Below are positions 36,064 to 45,140 of a DNA stretch of 54,264 bases, in pieces (positions within the stretch are counted from its first letter, which is position 1; the number at the start of each line of letters is the position of its first letter). Below the pieces are notes generated by a model. The model was not told the origin of the DNA, made no database searches, and saw nothing but the letters and a program-made list of their open reading frames with translations. This stretch comes from Tannerellaceae bacterium (GTDB taxonomy: Bacteria; Bacteroidota; Bacteroidia; Bacteroidales; Tannerellaceae), in contig JAISWO010000046.1 of the NCBI GenBank assembly GCA_031271045.1, positions 1-54,264 of the forward strand, given 5' to 3'. The translations under genes and the position numbers were made by a program.

Positions 36064-36357
36064 CTACTCCCGCTTGCTGTTGATGTAACCCTGAAGGGCC
36101 TGCACATAGGTTTCGAAGGCGTCGATGCCCCGGGAAGTGATGCGGCAGACGGTGCGAGGACGGCGACCGTCGATGAACTTGCGGATTTCGATATAGCCTG
36201 CTTCGCTGAGCTTGTCGAGGTGGACGCTGAGGTTGCCCGCCGTCGTGCCGGTTTTCTCCTTCAGGAAAACAAAATCGGCTTCTTCCACCGGTATCAGGAG
36301 GGAGATGATGGCTAAGCGCTGCTGCGAATGAAGCAGGGGATCCAGATCTTTAAACAT
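36064..36357 (-). CDS. Winged-helix transcriptional regulator (HTH_34 type)
   Basis: 97 aa single-domain winged helix. After FKDLDPLLHSQQRLAIISLL come the recognition region TAGNLSVHLDKLSEAGYIEIRKF and a wing with GRRPRTVCRITSRG, as in the MarR/ArsR-like HTH_34 family. It probably controls its own operon. The start overlaps the membrane-protein gene by 8 bases. It is the last gene of the TonB receptor operon. Confidence 0.9.
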   Translation of the reverse strand: MFKDLDPLLHSQQRLAIISLLIPVEEADFVFLKEKTGTTAGNLSVHLDKLSEAGYIEIRKFIDGRRPRTVCRITSRGIDAFETYVQALQGYINSKRE

Positions 36358-36982
36358 CGTGGCGGGCTTTACGGTTCAACAGATGGCCGGGCAGGATGAA
36401 GCCGACAATCATGCAGACGGCCAGGACGAGGAATTGCAGGCTCTGTTTCTGCCATATCACCACGACGATGGCCGACAGCAAGGCGCCGACCCAGAAGCCT
36501 ATGGCTCCGTAGACGAAGGGGCGGAAGCGGTAGGCCTTGCCGTTGACGAAGAGGCAGAGGCCGGTGGCGCTCATGATGACCGGCATAATCAGCGTGAAGA
36601 GGTTCCCGCCGGCGCGCAGGGCGACGGCAAGGATGAAGACGGAGGCTATGAACAGGGCGACCGAGATATAAAAGGCAAGCCACGTATGCCCCACCAAGGT
36701 GTCGATGTAACTGCCGGCGCAGGTTGTCCGGGCCTTCCGGGCTGCGTGAATGTAGTGGATCACAAAGGCGGGGAGCGTGCACATCCATACCCAGTAGGCC
36801 TGGGGTTGCAGCTCTGCGCTCAGTGTCCGGAGCAATACGAAGTTTGCCATTGCGAGGATCGCGATAAGGTATCCCCAGAGGATGATACTGTCGCCATTGC
36901 GCTTCTGGAAGCGCTCTTTGGCCTGGGCAATCATATCTTTGATGATCCGCAGGCTTTCTTGTTCGTTCAATTGATTTTCCAT
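36350..36982 (-). CDS. Integral membrane protein, unknown function
   Basis: 210 aa from the ATG at 36982; an alternative ATG at 37000 adds six residues. A soluble N-terminus of about 35 residues precedes five or six hydrophobic segments. No family function is recognised. It sits between the secreted helical protein and the winged-helix regulator in a tight operon and may sense or signal with that regulator, which is inference from context only. Confidence 0.75.
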   Translation of the reverse strand: MENQLNEQESLRIIKDMIAQAKERFQKRNGDSIILWGYLIAILAMANFVLLRTLSAELQPQAYWVWMCTLPAFVIHYIHAARKARTTCAGSYIDTLVGHTWLAFYISVALFIASVFILAVALRAGGNLFTLIMPVIMSATGLCLFVNGKAYRFRPFVYGAIGFWVGALLSAIVVVIWQKQSLQFLVLAVCMIVGFILPGHLLNRKARHDV

Positions 36983-37007
36983 TGTTGTTATAGTATACAT
37001 TATATAA

Positions 37008-37640
37008 TTAATTATTCTCTGTTCGTATCATTTGCAGGAAGTAGGCGCCCCAGTAGGGTTTCAGGGGCGAAGGCGTTTCCTGGCGGAAGAGCGCTTCGGC
37101 CTTCTGTTTGCCTTCGGCAATGTCGCGCCCGGAGCGCATGGCGGGCGGAAGCTGTTGCCTGAAAAAGGCCAGCAGGCAGACGGGGCGGGGATTGGCGGGA
37201 TTGAGCTTCATGGCCTTCTCGTAGCTACTGATCGTCTGCATGAAATACGTCTGCCCCGTGGAGGGATCGGTGGCAATCAAAGCCATATAATAGTATCCCC
37301 AAAGCGTTTGCACCTCCGAGGGGTCAGCCTCGTCGAAGGCTTCGAGCTTCTCCAGAAGAGCTTTCGCATCCTGGAGCAGTGCCGGGACGTTGGGCTGTTT
37401 CATGTACGTCATCTGCAAGTCGCAGTAAGCGGTGTAATAAACGGGCAGCCACTGACCGGCATACATTTGCGCCATCCGCTCGAAACGGTTGCGGCATTGC
37501 AGGTAATCGGCCGGCTGAGCGGCCGAATCAAGCCGGGCCAGTTCGGCGCGCATCACATCTTCATATCCGGAAGCGTCGGAAGCGCCTGCCGTCAGGGCCA
37601 ATAAGCCGAGCAGCAGCAAGGAAAGGAAAGTTGTTCTCAT
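37008..37640 (-). CDS. Secreted TPR-like helical protein, unknown function
   Basis: 210 aa. Signal peptide (about 1-20, cleavage near LTAGA). The mature part is helical with TPR-like spacing (WLPVYYTAYCDLQMTYM; AISSYEKAMKLNPANPRP-type repeat near 135-155), suggesting a periplasmic protein-binding scaffold. It follows the TonB receptor by 45 bases and precedes the membrane protein. No catalytic motif is visible. Confidence 0.75.
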   Translation of the reverse strand: MRTTFLSLLLLGLLALTAGASDASGYEDVMRAELARLDSAAQPADYLQCRNRFERMAQMYAGQWLPVYYTAYCDLQMTYMKQPNVPALLQDAKALLEKLEAFDEADPSEVQTLWGYYYMALIATDPSTGQTYFMQTISSYEKAMKLNPANPRPVCLLAFFRQQLPPAMRSGRDIAEGKQKAEALFRQETPSPLKPYWGAYFLQMIRTENN

Positions 37641-37685
37641 TCGATAATTGTTTTAATGTATGAATAATAAGTTCTATATCTTGTT

Positions 37686-39845
37686 TTAAAAGTTCGATGC
37701 TTCGTAGGCGACGTTCTTCCCCAGGGTGAGGAAGAAGCCGATGTAGAAGGCTTGGGGTTGCTCCTGCCGCTGGGGGAGGCTGTCGTAGAAGCCTTGGCTG
37801 TCGGGCAGGGGCGTGAAGTCGTATCCGAAGACATTGCGCCGGTTCAGCAGGTTGGAGAAGCAGGCATAGACGATCAGGTTCTTATGCGCCAGCAAGATCC
37901 AGCTTACATCTATGGTATGGTAAGCCGGAGTGAGGGCGTTCATAAAGCCCTCCCGGTTCGGATCGTGATACGGCCGGCCGGAGGCAAAGCGTTGGGTGAG
38001 GCCGATGATGCTCAGCCACCGCATATTCTCGTACCGGAGGGAGAGCGAGGCATTGTGCCGGCTGACAAACGAAGGGACGGCCTGCTCCGGGTAATCAAGG
38101 TATTGCCGACGGGAATCATTATACGAATAGGAGACGGTGTACTCCCAGTGTTTCAGCAAGCGGCGTTCGTTGACGAAGAGGTCAATGCCCCGGCTGTAAC
38201 CGCTTCCGGAAGCCTGGTAGTGTCCGTTGCGCAAGGCCGGCAACTTATCGTAGGCCTTATGATAGGCTTCGGCGCGGTATATCCGGTTCTTATCCCTGAA
38301 GTAGAGGCCCAACAGATACTGCCGGTTCGTCTCCGCCGACAGGGAAGGATTGTAGAGCAGATAGTCGTTGTCGGTCATCTGCTGGTACTTCCCGGCCACC
38401 GCCGACACCGTAAGCCCTTTCCACTCATAATTAAGCGCCATCCGTGGCAGCCAGGTGTATGACCGGTCCGAAGAGATATATTCCAGTCGCGAAGAAAGGT
38501 TGAGGAAGAGACGGTCGGTCAGGTGGAAGTCGTTGGAGACAAACAGTCCGCCGATACGGTGACGGATATCCTTCTCAAAGACGAACGAATCCCGGTACTG
38601 CATCCCGTATCCCCGGTCGTAGGATTCGACGCCCGTTTCCAGTTTGTAGAAGGAGGAAAAGCGTTTGGCGGCCTTAACTTTCAGATGAAGCTCCCGCTGG
38701 CGGACCAGCAGCCGGTCATCCGGAACGACAGCCTCCTCCGCCGTCCTTCCGTTGAGTGAATACGCCAGACCGCCAAAGAAATTCACCCCTGAGGCAAGGC
38801 GCGTCTTGAACGTTGAGTTCAGGTAGAGGTTCGTCTCATCATAGCCCATTTCCCGCCTCAGTTGGCTGAAAGGCTTTTCTTCGTAATGCGTGAACCGTGT
38901 TCCGGCATAAGAGAGGAAGGTCTTCCAGTAGGTATCTTTCCGGAGCTGGAAGCGCAAAAGGCTTTGCCCGGCATACTCTCTGTAAGGCTTCTTCCAATAG
39001 ATTCGCTGCTGGGGATTGGTTGTTGCATGATACCATTGCAGGTCGGTATAGTCGAAATTGAACGAGAGGGAGCCATTGTTCCAGGCTTTCGTTCCTCCCC
39101 CACCCGATCCGACGTTCATCAGCTTGACGCCCAATTTCGACTGACGGCTCTCATCGCTGGTAGTAAGAGGCAAGATGCTCGAAAGGCTCTGCGTATATTC
39201 CTGCGAATAGCCCCCTGTCGAAAAGGTGATCCCGTCAAAAAGGAAAGCCGAAAAGCGACTCCTTGCCGGCGTATGCTGCGCCGTAGTCGTATAAGGAGAA
39301 AGGAGGTGCATCCCGTCGATATACGTCTGCGATTCGCGGCTATCGCCTCCCCTCACCATCATACGTCCATCCAAGCCGGGCGCCTGTGTGCCGGGCATCA
39401 AACTGATAGCCTTGAAGAGATCCCCTTCCGATCCGGCCGTTGCAATCAAGTCTACGGCCCCCTTCTGTTCCAACGTAGAAGCGCTCTTCAGCAGATAATT
39501 CCCGGCGTATGCTACCACCTCCCTTACAGCCTGCAACCGCGGCAGCAATTGTATGTTCAAAGGAGCCGGATTCAAGGTATCCGTACTTATCCTTACCGAT
39601 CCTGTTATATATCCAACAAACGAAGCCATGAGCATAAGCTCCCCTTTTTGCTCTGTAATCAGTTCAAACCCTCCATCGTCACCAGAAGTTGTACCTTCTA
39701 TCGTACCCTCTATGTACAGGTTTACAAAAGGCAGCGGCAACCTGTTTTCGTCTGTAACAACACCCGTTATACGCCTCGACTGTGCGGAAACAGAAAGTAC
39801 CGATACTGATACATTAAATAAGAAAAGATAAAAGAATAGTCTCAT
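37686..39845 (-). CDS. TonB-dependent outer-membrane receptor (non-SusC type)
   Basis: 719 aa from the ATG at 39845. The frame stays open to 40022 but the added part is not signal-like, and a strong promoter lies at 39870-39901. Signal peptide to about SVSAQS, carboxypeptidase-like regulatory domain (RRITGVVTDENRLPLPFVNLYIEG), plug (MPGTQAPGLDGRMMVRGGDSRESQTYIDG) and barrel. There is no SusD partner. The substrate is unknown, perhaps a metal chelate, peptide or small glycan. It is the first gene of a four-gene operon ending with the winged-helix regulator. Confidence 0.93.
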   Translation of the reverse strand: MRLFFYLFLFNVSVSVLSVSAQSRRITGVVTDENRLPLPFVNLYIEGTIEGTTSGDDGGFELITEQKGELMLMASFVGYITGSVRISTDTLNPAPLNIQLLPRLQAVREVVAYAGNYLLKSASTLEQKGAVDLIATAGSEGDLFKAISLMPGTQAPGLDGRMMVRGGDSRESQTYIDGMHLLSPYTTTAQHTPARSRFSAFLFDGITFSTGGYSQEYTQSLSSILPLTTSDESRQSKLGVKLMNVGSGGGGTKAWNNGSLSFNFDYTDLQWYHATTNPQQRIYWKKPYREYAGQSLLRFQLRKDTYWKTFLSYAGTRFTHYEEKPFSQLRREMGYDETNLYLNSTFKTRLASGVNFFGGLAYSLNGRTAEEAVVPDDRLLVRQRELHLKVKAAKRFSSFYKLETGVESYDRGYGMQYRDSFVFEKDIRHRIGGLFVSNDFHLTDRLFLNLSSRLEYISSDRSYTWLPRMALNYEWKGLTVSAVAGKYQQMTDNDYLLYNPSLSAETNRQYLLGLYFRDKNRIYRAEAYHKAYDKLPALRNGHYQASGSGYSRGIDLFVNERRLLKHWEYTVSYSYNDSRRQYLDYPEQAVPSFVSRHNASLSLRYENMRWLSIIGLTQRFASGRPYHDPNREGFMNALTPAYHTIDVSWILLAHKNLIVYACFSNLLNRRNVFGYDFTPLPDSQGFYDSLPQRQEQPQAFYIGFFLTLGKNVAYEASNF

Positions 39846-39869
39846 TGTGTCGCAAATTGGTTTACGCCG

Positions 39870-39901
39870 CAAACTTAGTATAGTTTGCAATACAAACCAA
39901 A
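39870..39901 (-). promoter_or_regulatory. Strong promoter for the TonB receptor operon
   Basis: On the minus strand: TTTG (39901-39898), 20 bases, TAAGTTTG (39877-39870), a full match to the Bacteroidetes -33/-7 consensus, 24 bases before the start codon. Confidence 0.7.
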
Positions 39902-40006
39902 TTATTTTGCAAGTATTTTGCGAAAACTTCGGATTCAATGAAATGGTGATCCTCAAGGGAAGGCATAAAATATGATTGATACAAGCTATATCTGAAAAAA
40001 GAATTG

Positions 40007-40014
40007 TAAATTTG
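40007..40014 (+). promoter_or_regulatory. Possible -7 element (TAAATTTG) for the thrS operon
   Basis: TAAATTTG matches TAnnTTTG, 28 bases before thrS. No -33 TTTG is found at the right distance. Confidence 0.5.
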
Positions 40015-40042
40015 CGCCTCAATCATAATTTGGAATTTATTA

Positions 40043-42010
40043 ATGAATATGATAAAGATAACATTTCCGGATCAGTCCGTAAGGGAATATGCAGAAGGCG
40101 TTACCGCCATGCAAATTGCAGAAAGTATCAGTCCCCGGCTGGCACAGGATGTGTTGGCTGCCGACATAAACGGAGAAACATGGGATTTAGGACGTTCTAT
40201 CCTTCAGGATTCGACAGTGAAATTACTGAAGTGGGAAGATGATGAGGGGAAACACGCCTATTGGCACTCCAGCGCTCACTTGATGGCCGAAGCCTTACAG
40301 GAATTATATCCCGGTATTACCTTCGGCATCGGACCGGCTATTGAAAACGGGTTCTATTATGATGTAGATCCCGGTGAAGGCCGGACAATAAAGGAAAGTG
40401 ATTTTCCCACTATCGAAGCAAAGATGATAGAATTGATTGCCCGTAAGGAAGATATCGTTCGCCGGAATATAACTAAGACAGATGCGCTGAAGATGTTTGA
40501 AGACAGAGGAGAGATCTATAAAACCGAACTGATCAGTGAATTAGCCGACGGAACCATTACGACTTATACACAAGGTGATTTTACCGATTTATGCCGGGGT
40601 CCTCATTTGCCGAATACTTCTTATATCAAAGCAGTTAAAATATTGAGTGTTGCCGGAGCATACTGGCGGGGCAACGAGAAGCGGAAACAGTTAGTACGTC
40701 TTTACGGCATAACATTCCCGAAAAAGAAGATGCTGGATGACTACCTGATCCTTCTGGAAGAAGCCAAGAAGCGTGACCACAGGAAGGTAGGAAGAGAGTT
40801 GGAACTGTTTGCCTTTTCGCAATCGGTAGGAGCCGGGCTTCCCTTATGGTTGCCGCGCGGTACGCAATTGCGTCTTCGATTGGAAGATTTCTTAAAACGT
40901 ATCCAGAAAAAATATGGTTACCAGCAGGTCATGACGCCGCATATCGGTGGTAAACAATTGTACATCACCTCCGGGCATTACGAAAAATACGGCAAGGATT
41001 CCTTTCAGCCCATCCATACCCCGCAAGAAGGAGAAGAGTTTCTGCTAAAACCAATGAACTGTCCGCATCACTGCGAGATTTATAAGATCATCCCCCGTTC
41101 CTATAAAGACCTGCCTATTCGGTTGGCCGAATTTGGCACGGTTTATCGCTATGAACAAAGCGGCGAACTGCACGGATTGACTCGAGTACGTGGGTTTACG
41201 CAAGACGACGCCCATTTGTTCTGCCGTCCCGATCAGTTGAAAGAGGAGTTTCTGAAGGTGATGAATATCATTTTTGTTATCTTCAAGGCACTTGATTTTG
41301 AAAATTTTGAAGCACAAATATCCTTGCGTAATCCGGAAAACAAGCAAAAATATATCGGATCGGACGAAAACTGGGAAAAGGCCGAAACCGCCATTGTAGA
41401 GGCTTGTCGCGAAGCCGGTTTACCAGCCAAGGTAGAATTAGGAGAAGCCGCTTTTTATGGTCCGAAACTCGACTTTATGGTGAAGGACGCCATCGGACGC
41501 CGTTGGCAATTGGGCACGATTCAGGTGGATTATAACTTGCCGGAACGTTTCGATCTGGAATATACGGGCGAAGACAACAAAAAGCACCGTCCCGTGATGA
41601 TTCATCGGGCACCTTTCGGTTCGATGGAACGTTTTGTTGCCGTGCTGATAGAGCATACCGGAGGTAAATTCCCTCTGTGGCTTACTCCCGACCAGGTAGC
41701 CATATTGCCGGTGAGCGAGAAATACAACGATTATGCCCGGGAAGTTGCCCGCCAGTTGGAAGATCAGGATATACGTGTGATTGTAGACGATCGCAACGAA
41801 AAAGTCGGACGCAAAATACGCGACAACGAGCTAAAACGTATCCCCTATATGCTTATTATTGGAGAAAAAGAATTTGAAAAGAATGAAGTTTCCGTAAGAA
41901 AACAAGGCGAAGGAGACAAAGGTTCCATGGAAATTACTACATTTGCAGCGCTTTTACGCGATGAAGTAGAAGAAATGATGAATCGCTGGCAAAAAAACAA
42001 AGATAAGTAA
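40043..42010 (+). CDS. thrS: Threonyl-tRNA synthetase
   Basis: 655 aa class II synthetase. N-terminal TGS domain (1-62), second editing domain with the HxxxH site H75/H79 ([11 protein letters not shown]), a catalytic core with the zinc-binding MNCPHHC motif, and a C-terminal anticodon-binding domain (VRKQGEGD). It charges tRNA-Thr. The start at 40043 has a second ATG two codons later, and either is possible. It is the first gene of thrS-infC-rpmI-rplT, the common bacterial order. Confidence 0.98.
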   Translation: MNMIKITFPDQSVREYAEGVTAMQIAESISPRLAQDVLAADINGETWDLGRSILQDSTVKLLKWEDDEGKHAYWHSSAHLMAEALQELYPGITFGIGPAIENGFYYDVDPGEGRTIKESDFPTIEAKMIELIARKEDIVRRNITKTDALKMFEDRGEIYKTELISELADGTITTYTQGDFTDLCRGPHLPNTSYIKAVKILSVAGAYWRGNEKRKQLVRLYGITFPKKKMLDDYLILLEEAKKRDHRKVGRELELFAFSQSVGAGLPLWLPRGTQLRLRLEDFLKRIQKKYGYQQVMTPHIGGKQLYITSGHYEKYGKDSFQPIHTPQEGEEFLLKPMNCPHHCEIYKIIPRSYKDLPIRLAEFGTVYRYEQSGELHGLTRVRGFTQDDAHLFCRPDQLKEEFLKVMNIIFVIFKALDFENFEAQISLRNPENKQKYIGSDENWEKAETAIVEACREAGLPAKVELGEAAFYGPKLDFMVKDAIGRRWQLGTIQVDYNLPERFDLEYTGEDNKKHRPVMIHRAPFGSMERFVAVLIEHTGGKFPLWLTPDQVAILPVSEKYNDYAREVARQLEDQDIRVIVDDRNEKVGRKIRDNELKRIPYMLIIGEKEFEKNEVSVRKQGEGDKGSMEITTFAALLRDEVEEMMNRWQKNKDK

Positions 42011-42054
42011 TTACATTATAATAGAAAGGAGCATAATTTTTTTAATCATTTTGA

Positions 42055-42684
42055 ATGAAGAATGACAATCTGAAAGAACAGTACAGAATTAATGAGCGTA
42101 TTCGCGCTCGGGAAGTTCGATTAGTTGGTGAAAATGTAGAACAGGGTGTGTACCCGATTTCAGAAGCGCTAAAAATAGCGGAAGGAAAGGAGTTAGATTT
42201 GGTAGAAATATCACCTAATGCTACACCTCCTGTTTGTAGAGTAACCGATTTTCAGAAATTCCTCTATCAACAAAAAAAGCGTCAGAAAGAGCAAAAAGCG
42301 AAGTCTGTGAAAGTTGTAGTAAAAGAAATCCGTTTTGGACCACAGACCGATGATCACGACTACAACTTTAAATTGAAACATGCTAAAAGTTTTTTGGAAG
42401 AAGGCTCGAAAGTGAAAGCTTACGTTTTTTTCAGAGGACGTTCTATTTTGTTCAAAGAACAGGGAGAAGTCTTATTGCTCCGCTTTGCCAATGATCTGGA
42501 AGATTACGGAAAGGTCGAACAAATGCCCCTTCTGGAAGGGAAACGGATGATTATCATGCTTACTCCTAAAAAAGGCGGCAGCAACAATGTGACTCCGATT
42601 TCCATTCCACCCAAACCGCAAGTAAAAAAAGTAATTGTGCTTCCCAAGCCTCAGGTAAAACTGAAAGACGAAAACACAGAATAA
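42055..42684 (+). CDS. infC: Translation initiation factor IF-3
   Basis: 209 aa. N-terminal domain ([26 protein letters not shown]) and C-terminal domain ([28 protein letters not shown]) are both intact. The C-terminus has an added lysine/proline-rich tail of about 35 residues. It starts with ATG, not the rare AUU used for autoregulation in E. coli. It lies 44 bases after thrS. Confidence 0.97.
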   Translation: MKNDNLKEQYRINERIRAREVRLVGENVEQGVYPISEALKIAEGKELDLVEISPNATPPVCRVTDFQKFLYQQKKRQKEQKAKSVKVVVKEIRFGPQTDDHDYNFKLKHAKSFLEEGSKVKAYVFFRGRSILFKEQGEVLLLRFANDLEDYGKVEQMPLLEGKRMIIMLTPKKGGSNNVTPISIPPKPQVKKVIVLPKPQVKLKDENTE

Positions 42685-42749
42685 ACATCCCGAAAGGGGG
42701 AATACGATACAATAAACATATATTATAAATTAAAAAACAAGTTTGGAAA

Positions 42750-42947
42750 ATGCCTAAAATGAAGACTAATTCCGGTGCCAAAAAGAGGTTCGCCCTTACC
42801 GGAACAGGTAAAATCAAAAGAAAGCATGCTTTTAAGAGTCATATTCTGACGAAGAAGACGAAAAAGCAGAAAAGGAACCTCACTCACACCGGCCTGGTGG
42901 CTCGTGAGAATGTAAGTAGCGTGAAAGAAATGCTATGTCTGAAGTAA
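42750..42947 (+). CDS. rpmI: 50S ribosomal protein L35
   Basis: 65 aa, highly basic, with the family start [14 protein letters not shown] and the [14 protein letters not shown] core. Large-subunit protein, between infC and rplT as usual. Confidence 0.98.
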   Translation: MPKMKTNSGAKKRFALTGTGKIKRKHAFKSHILTKKTKKQKRNLTHTGLVARENVSSVKEMLCLK

Positions 42948-42971
42948 TAACATTAAAAGGAGATTAAAATT

Positions 42972-43316
42972 ATGCCGAGATCAGTAAATCATGTTGCTTC
43001 AAGAGCAAAAAGAAAGCGAATTTTAAAACTTACGAGAGGCTATTACGGCGCTCGTAAAAATGTTTGGACAGTAGCCAAGAACACGTGGGAAAAAGGATTA
43101 ACCTATGCTTTCCGCGACCGTCGCGCCAAGAAGCGCAATTTCCGCGCCTTGTGGATACAGCGCATTAATGCTGCCGCACGTCTGGAAGGATTATCGTACT
43201 CACGCTTGATGGGAGCTTTGCACGCAAAAGGTATAGAAATCAACCGGAAAGTATTGGCCGATTTAGCCATGAATAACCCCGAAGCATTCAAAGCTATTGT
43301 AGATAAAGTAAAGTAA
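42972..43316 (+). CDS. rplT: 50S ribosomal protein L20
   Basis: 114 aa with the family start [18 protein letters not shown] and the [25 protein letters not shown] core. It is an early 23S rRNA-binding assembly protein. It is the last gene of the thrS operon, and the structured RNA gene follows. Confidence 0.98.
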   Translation: MPRSVNHVASRAKRKRILKLTRGYYGARKNVWTVAKNTWEKGLTYAFRDRRAKKRNFRALWIQRINAAARLEGLSYSRLMGALHAKGIEINRKVLADLAMNNPEAFKAIVDKVK

Positions 43317-43349
43317 CGTTACGAAAAATTGGATGTTTTCTGGTTTTTA

Positions 43350-43381
43350 TTTGGATGATAAAAACTTTGTTCATACATTTG
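43350..43381 (+). promoter_or_regulatory. Strong promoter for the structured RNA downstream of rplT
   Basis: TTTG (43350-43353), 20 bases, TACATTTG (43374-43381), a full match to the -33/-7 consensus. No protein-coding start follows; the RNA gene does. Confidence 0.75.
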
Positions 43382-43387
43382 CGACGT

Positions 43388-43590
43388 GAATACAACCGTG
43401 CTTAAAGAGTTAAGCCGCACTGGTTTGATTGGGAAACTCATCAGTATAATATAATTCCGAGACATAGCTCTTGTCGTTGATGGCGGGCCGCAACCTTCGG
43501 GTATGCTTTGCACAGCGGATTACAAAGACCTCAAAGCACTCAAATCCTGTCATTCGGAGTTTGTTCATATCTAACAGTGCGGCTTTTTTA
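43388..43590 (+). ncRNA. Bacteroidales-1 type structured RNA (6S-like)
   Basis: About 200 bases between a strong promoter and a terminator-like end. Ends pair by an 11-bp closing stem (AAGCCGCACTG 43412-43422 with CAGTGCGGCTT 43575-43585) that runs into T6. Inside, AAACTC (43434-43439) can pair with GAGTTT (43557-43562), CCGA/GACA (43457-43464) with TGTC..TCGG (43548-43557), and a UUCG-capped hairpin GCAACC-UUCG-GGUAUGC lies at 43490-43506. A rod closed at both ends with internal loops resembles 6S RNA. From memory, the Bacteroidales-1 motif sits downstream of rplT with just such a promoter and terminator. Covariance-model confirmation was not possible. Confidence 0.82.
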
Positions 43591-43596
43591 TAAAAT

Positions 43597-43632
43597 AAAA
43601 GAGGCTGTCTCGCTTTTGAGACAGCCTCTTTT
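43597..43632 (+). terminator. Perfect hairpin terminator after the structured RNA
   Basis: A 15-bp perfect stem (43597-43611 with 43618-43632), 6-base loop, ending in T4. The A-rich 5' arm makes it usable in both directions. Confidence 0.85.
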
Positions 43633-43689
43633 CATTTTAGAGGCTTGATATATAGGATCGAAGAGGACATTGGATACGACCTGGCGTCC

Positions 43690-43890
43690 AGCGGTAGATG
43701 GGCATTTGCAGACGGCTTTTGGGATCACCTATCGCTGGATGAGTTCGCTTTCCTGGTTGGCGTTGCCACAATTGATGACTATCTCGGCATCTCGAATGAA
43801 GCGTTCGATGGTCTTGAATTGTTGTTCATAGGCGGGATTGTCGATGAGTTTGATGCCGAAGCGCGGCGGTATCATGGGCCTTGCAGGACG
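43690..43890 (-). pseudogene. topB: Decayed fragment of DNA topoisomerase III (topB)
   Basis: Read on the minus strand from about 43890, one frame gives MIPPRFGIKLIDNPAYEQQF, then a helical stretch and NCGNANQESELIQR, a TAG stop at 43731-43729, then VIPKAVCKCP. This follows the Toprim region of TopB (IPPRF.LKLID, NCGDAGQEGELIQRW, K-CPV), with the expected Trp replaced by the stop and acidic/glycine residues changed. Only about 60 codons remain. It is flanked by the structured RNA terminator and the tat terminator, so it is a dead remnant of an insertion or an old gene. Confidence 0.8.
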
Positions 43891-43911
43891 CGGTGGATAA
43901 GGGTAAATTTC

Positions 43912-43946
43912 AAAAAAAAAGGCCGGCGTAGAATCTTATCTACACA
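43912..43946 (-). terminator. Terminator after tatC
   Basis: On the minus strand a stem of GGCCGG plus GTAGA-type pairs (43921-43932 with about 43939-43952, small bulge) is followed by nine Ts (A run at 43912-43920 on the plus strand). Confidence 0.85.
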
Positions 43947-43979
43947 CCGGCCTGGTGAGAATATGCAAAGAGGGGGATG

Positions 43980-44789
43980 TTATGTGTCGTCTTCTTTCGG
44001 AGCGGGTTTAACAAAGAAAGCGCTCAGTTCGAAAAGGCCATATAGCGGGATGAATACAACGGAAAGGGTAAACGGGTCACCGCTGGGCGTAATCAAGGCG
44101 GACAGTACTAATAAGACAACAATGGCATGACGACGGTACTTGGCAAAAAAGCCGCGATGCAGAAGCCCCAGCTTGGACAGCAGCCACGACAGCAAAGGCA
44201 TCTCGAAGACGACTCCCATGATAAAGATCAGCATCAGGAAATTATCCATATATGAATCGAGCGATACCTGTTCTTTGATGGCTTCGCTTATCTGATAAGT
44301 GGCCAAAAAACGCAACGTCAAAGGGAACACCATGAAATAGCCTACTGCACAGCCCAAGAAGAACATTACCGTTCCAAAGAGGAAAACCCAACGTACGCTC
44401 TTCTTTTCGTTTTCGTACAAAGCCGGACTGATAAACCTCCATACTTCAAACATCAGGTACGGAAACGCACATACCAGCGCCAGCCAGAACGATGTCGTCA
44501 TGTGCGTAAAAAACTGCGTAGCCAGCTTGATGTTGATGAGCTCAATCCGGAACGCAGTGTCGCAAAATTCATTCAACAGGGAAAAAGAAGAGCCTATCTT
44601 GCAAAACAACCGGTAGGTAAGGAAATCACCCCGTGTAGGCCCCATAATGAAGGCGTTAAAGATGCCGTCATCCCCTCGCATAAAGGCAAAGAAAGCAACG
44701 GCAAACAGGACAAGAGAGAGGATAGAACGGAATAAAGTCCAGCGAAGTTCTTCCAGGTGGTCCCAGAATGACATCTCATCTTTTAGCAT
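43980..44789 (-). CDS. tatC: Sec-independent protein translocase TatC
   Basis: 269 aa with six membrane segments. The N-terminal FWDHLEELRWTLFRS is the signal-peptide-binding start of TatC, and the periplasmic/TM pattern with FALVCAFPYLMFEVWRFISPAL-type sequence is typical. It recognises twin-arginine signals, such as that of the GH109-like protein at 4.2 kb. It lies 6 bases after tatA. Confidence 0.97.
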   Translation of the reverse strand: MLKDEMSFWDHLEELRWTLFRSILSLVLFAVAFFAFMRGDDGIFNAFIMGPTRGDFLTYRLFCKIGSSFSLLNEFCDTAFRIELINIKLATQFFTHMTTSFWLALVCAFPYLMFEVWRFISPALYENEKKSVRWVFLFGTVMFFLGCAVGYFMVFPLTLRFLATYQISEAIKEQVSLDSYMDNFLMLIFIMGVVFEMPLLSWLLSKLGLLHRGFFAKYRRHAIVVLLVLSALITPSGDPFTLSVVFIPLYGLFELSAFFVKPAPKEDDT

Positions 44790-44795
44790 CGCAAC

Positions 44796-45002
44796 TTACT
44801 TCTTGTCGATGGTATTGTCCGTATCGCGTAGATTAATGTCGTCTTCCAATCCCTTTACGCCATCCTTGAAATTCTTTACGCCTTTGCCGATACCTTTCAT
44901 CAACTCGGGTATTTTCTTTCCGCCGAAAATTAGCAGAATAGCAAATGCAATGATGATGATTTCGCCTGTTCCCAGATTGGGGAGAAATAATAAATGGTTC
45001 AT
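44796..45002 (-). CDS. tatA: Sec-independent protein translocase TatA/E
   Basis: 68 aa: one membrane helix (about 6-22), the FGGKKIPELMKGIGKGVKNFKDG amphipathic helix and an acidic tail. It forms the Tat pore with TatC. The pair makes a minimal TatAC system. Confidence 0.95.
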   Translation of the reverse strand: MNHLLFLPNLGTGEIIIIAFAILLIFGGKKIPELMKGIGKGVKNFKDGVKGLEDDINLRDTDNTIDKK

Positions 45003-45045
45003 AAGATATAGTTGTTTAATTGTTTATATGATCGTATTTATGCGG

Positions 45046-45053
45046 CAAAGATA
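45046..45053 (-). promoter_or_regulatory. -7 element (TATCTTTG) for tatAC
   Basis: The minus-strand TATCTTTG is a perfect -7 box, about 43 bases before the tatA start. Confidence 0.5.
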
Positions 45054-45093
45054 CAATATGTGAACGTTCATAGCCCTACAATTCAAATTTTAT

Positions 45094-45101
45094 TACCTTT
45101 G
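45094..45101 (+). promoter_or_regulatory. -7 element (TACCTTTG) for fabD
   Basis: TACCTTTG matches TAnnTTTG, 39 bases before fabD and divergent from the tatAC promoter. Confidence 0.5.
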
Positions 45102-45140
45102 CGCCGTCTTAAAAATCTGAAATTAGAAAAAGATTAGAGT

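Noticed and set aside
39846..40022. N-terminal extension of the TonB receptor
   Set aside because: It covers the strong promoter at 39870-39901, and the signal peptide starts at 39845.
43319..43513. Minus-strand frame (64 codons) opposite the structured RNA, and a 46-codon minus frame within it
   Set aside because: Both lie antisense to the RNA gene with its promoter and terminator, and neither shows family signatures.
43645..44130. 161-codon plus-strand frame
   Set aside because: It is the shadow of the topB remnant and of the tatC 3' end. It crosses the tat terminator.
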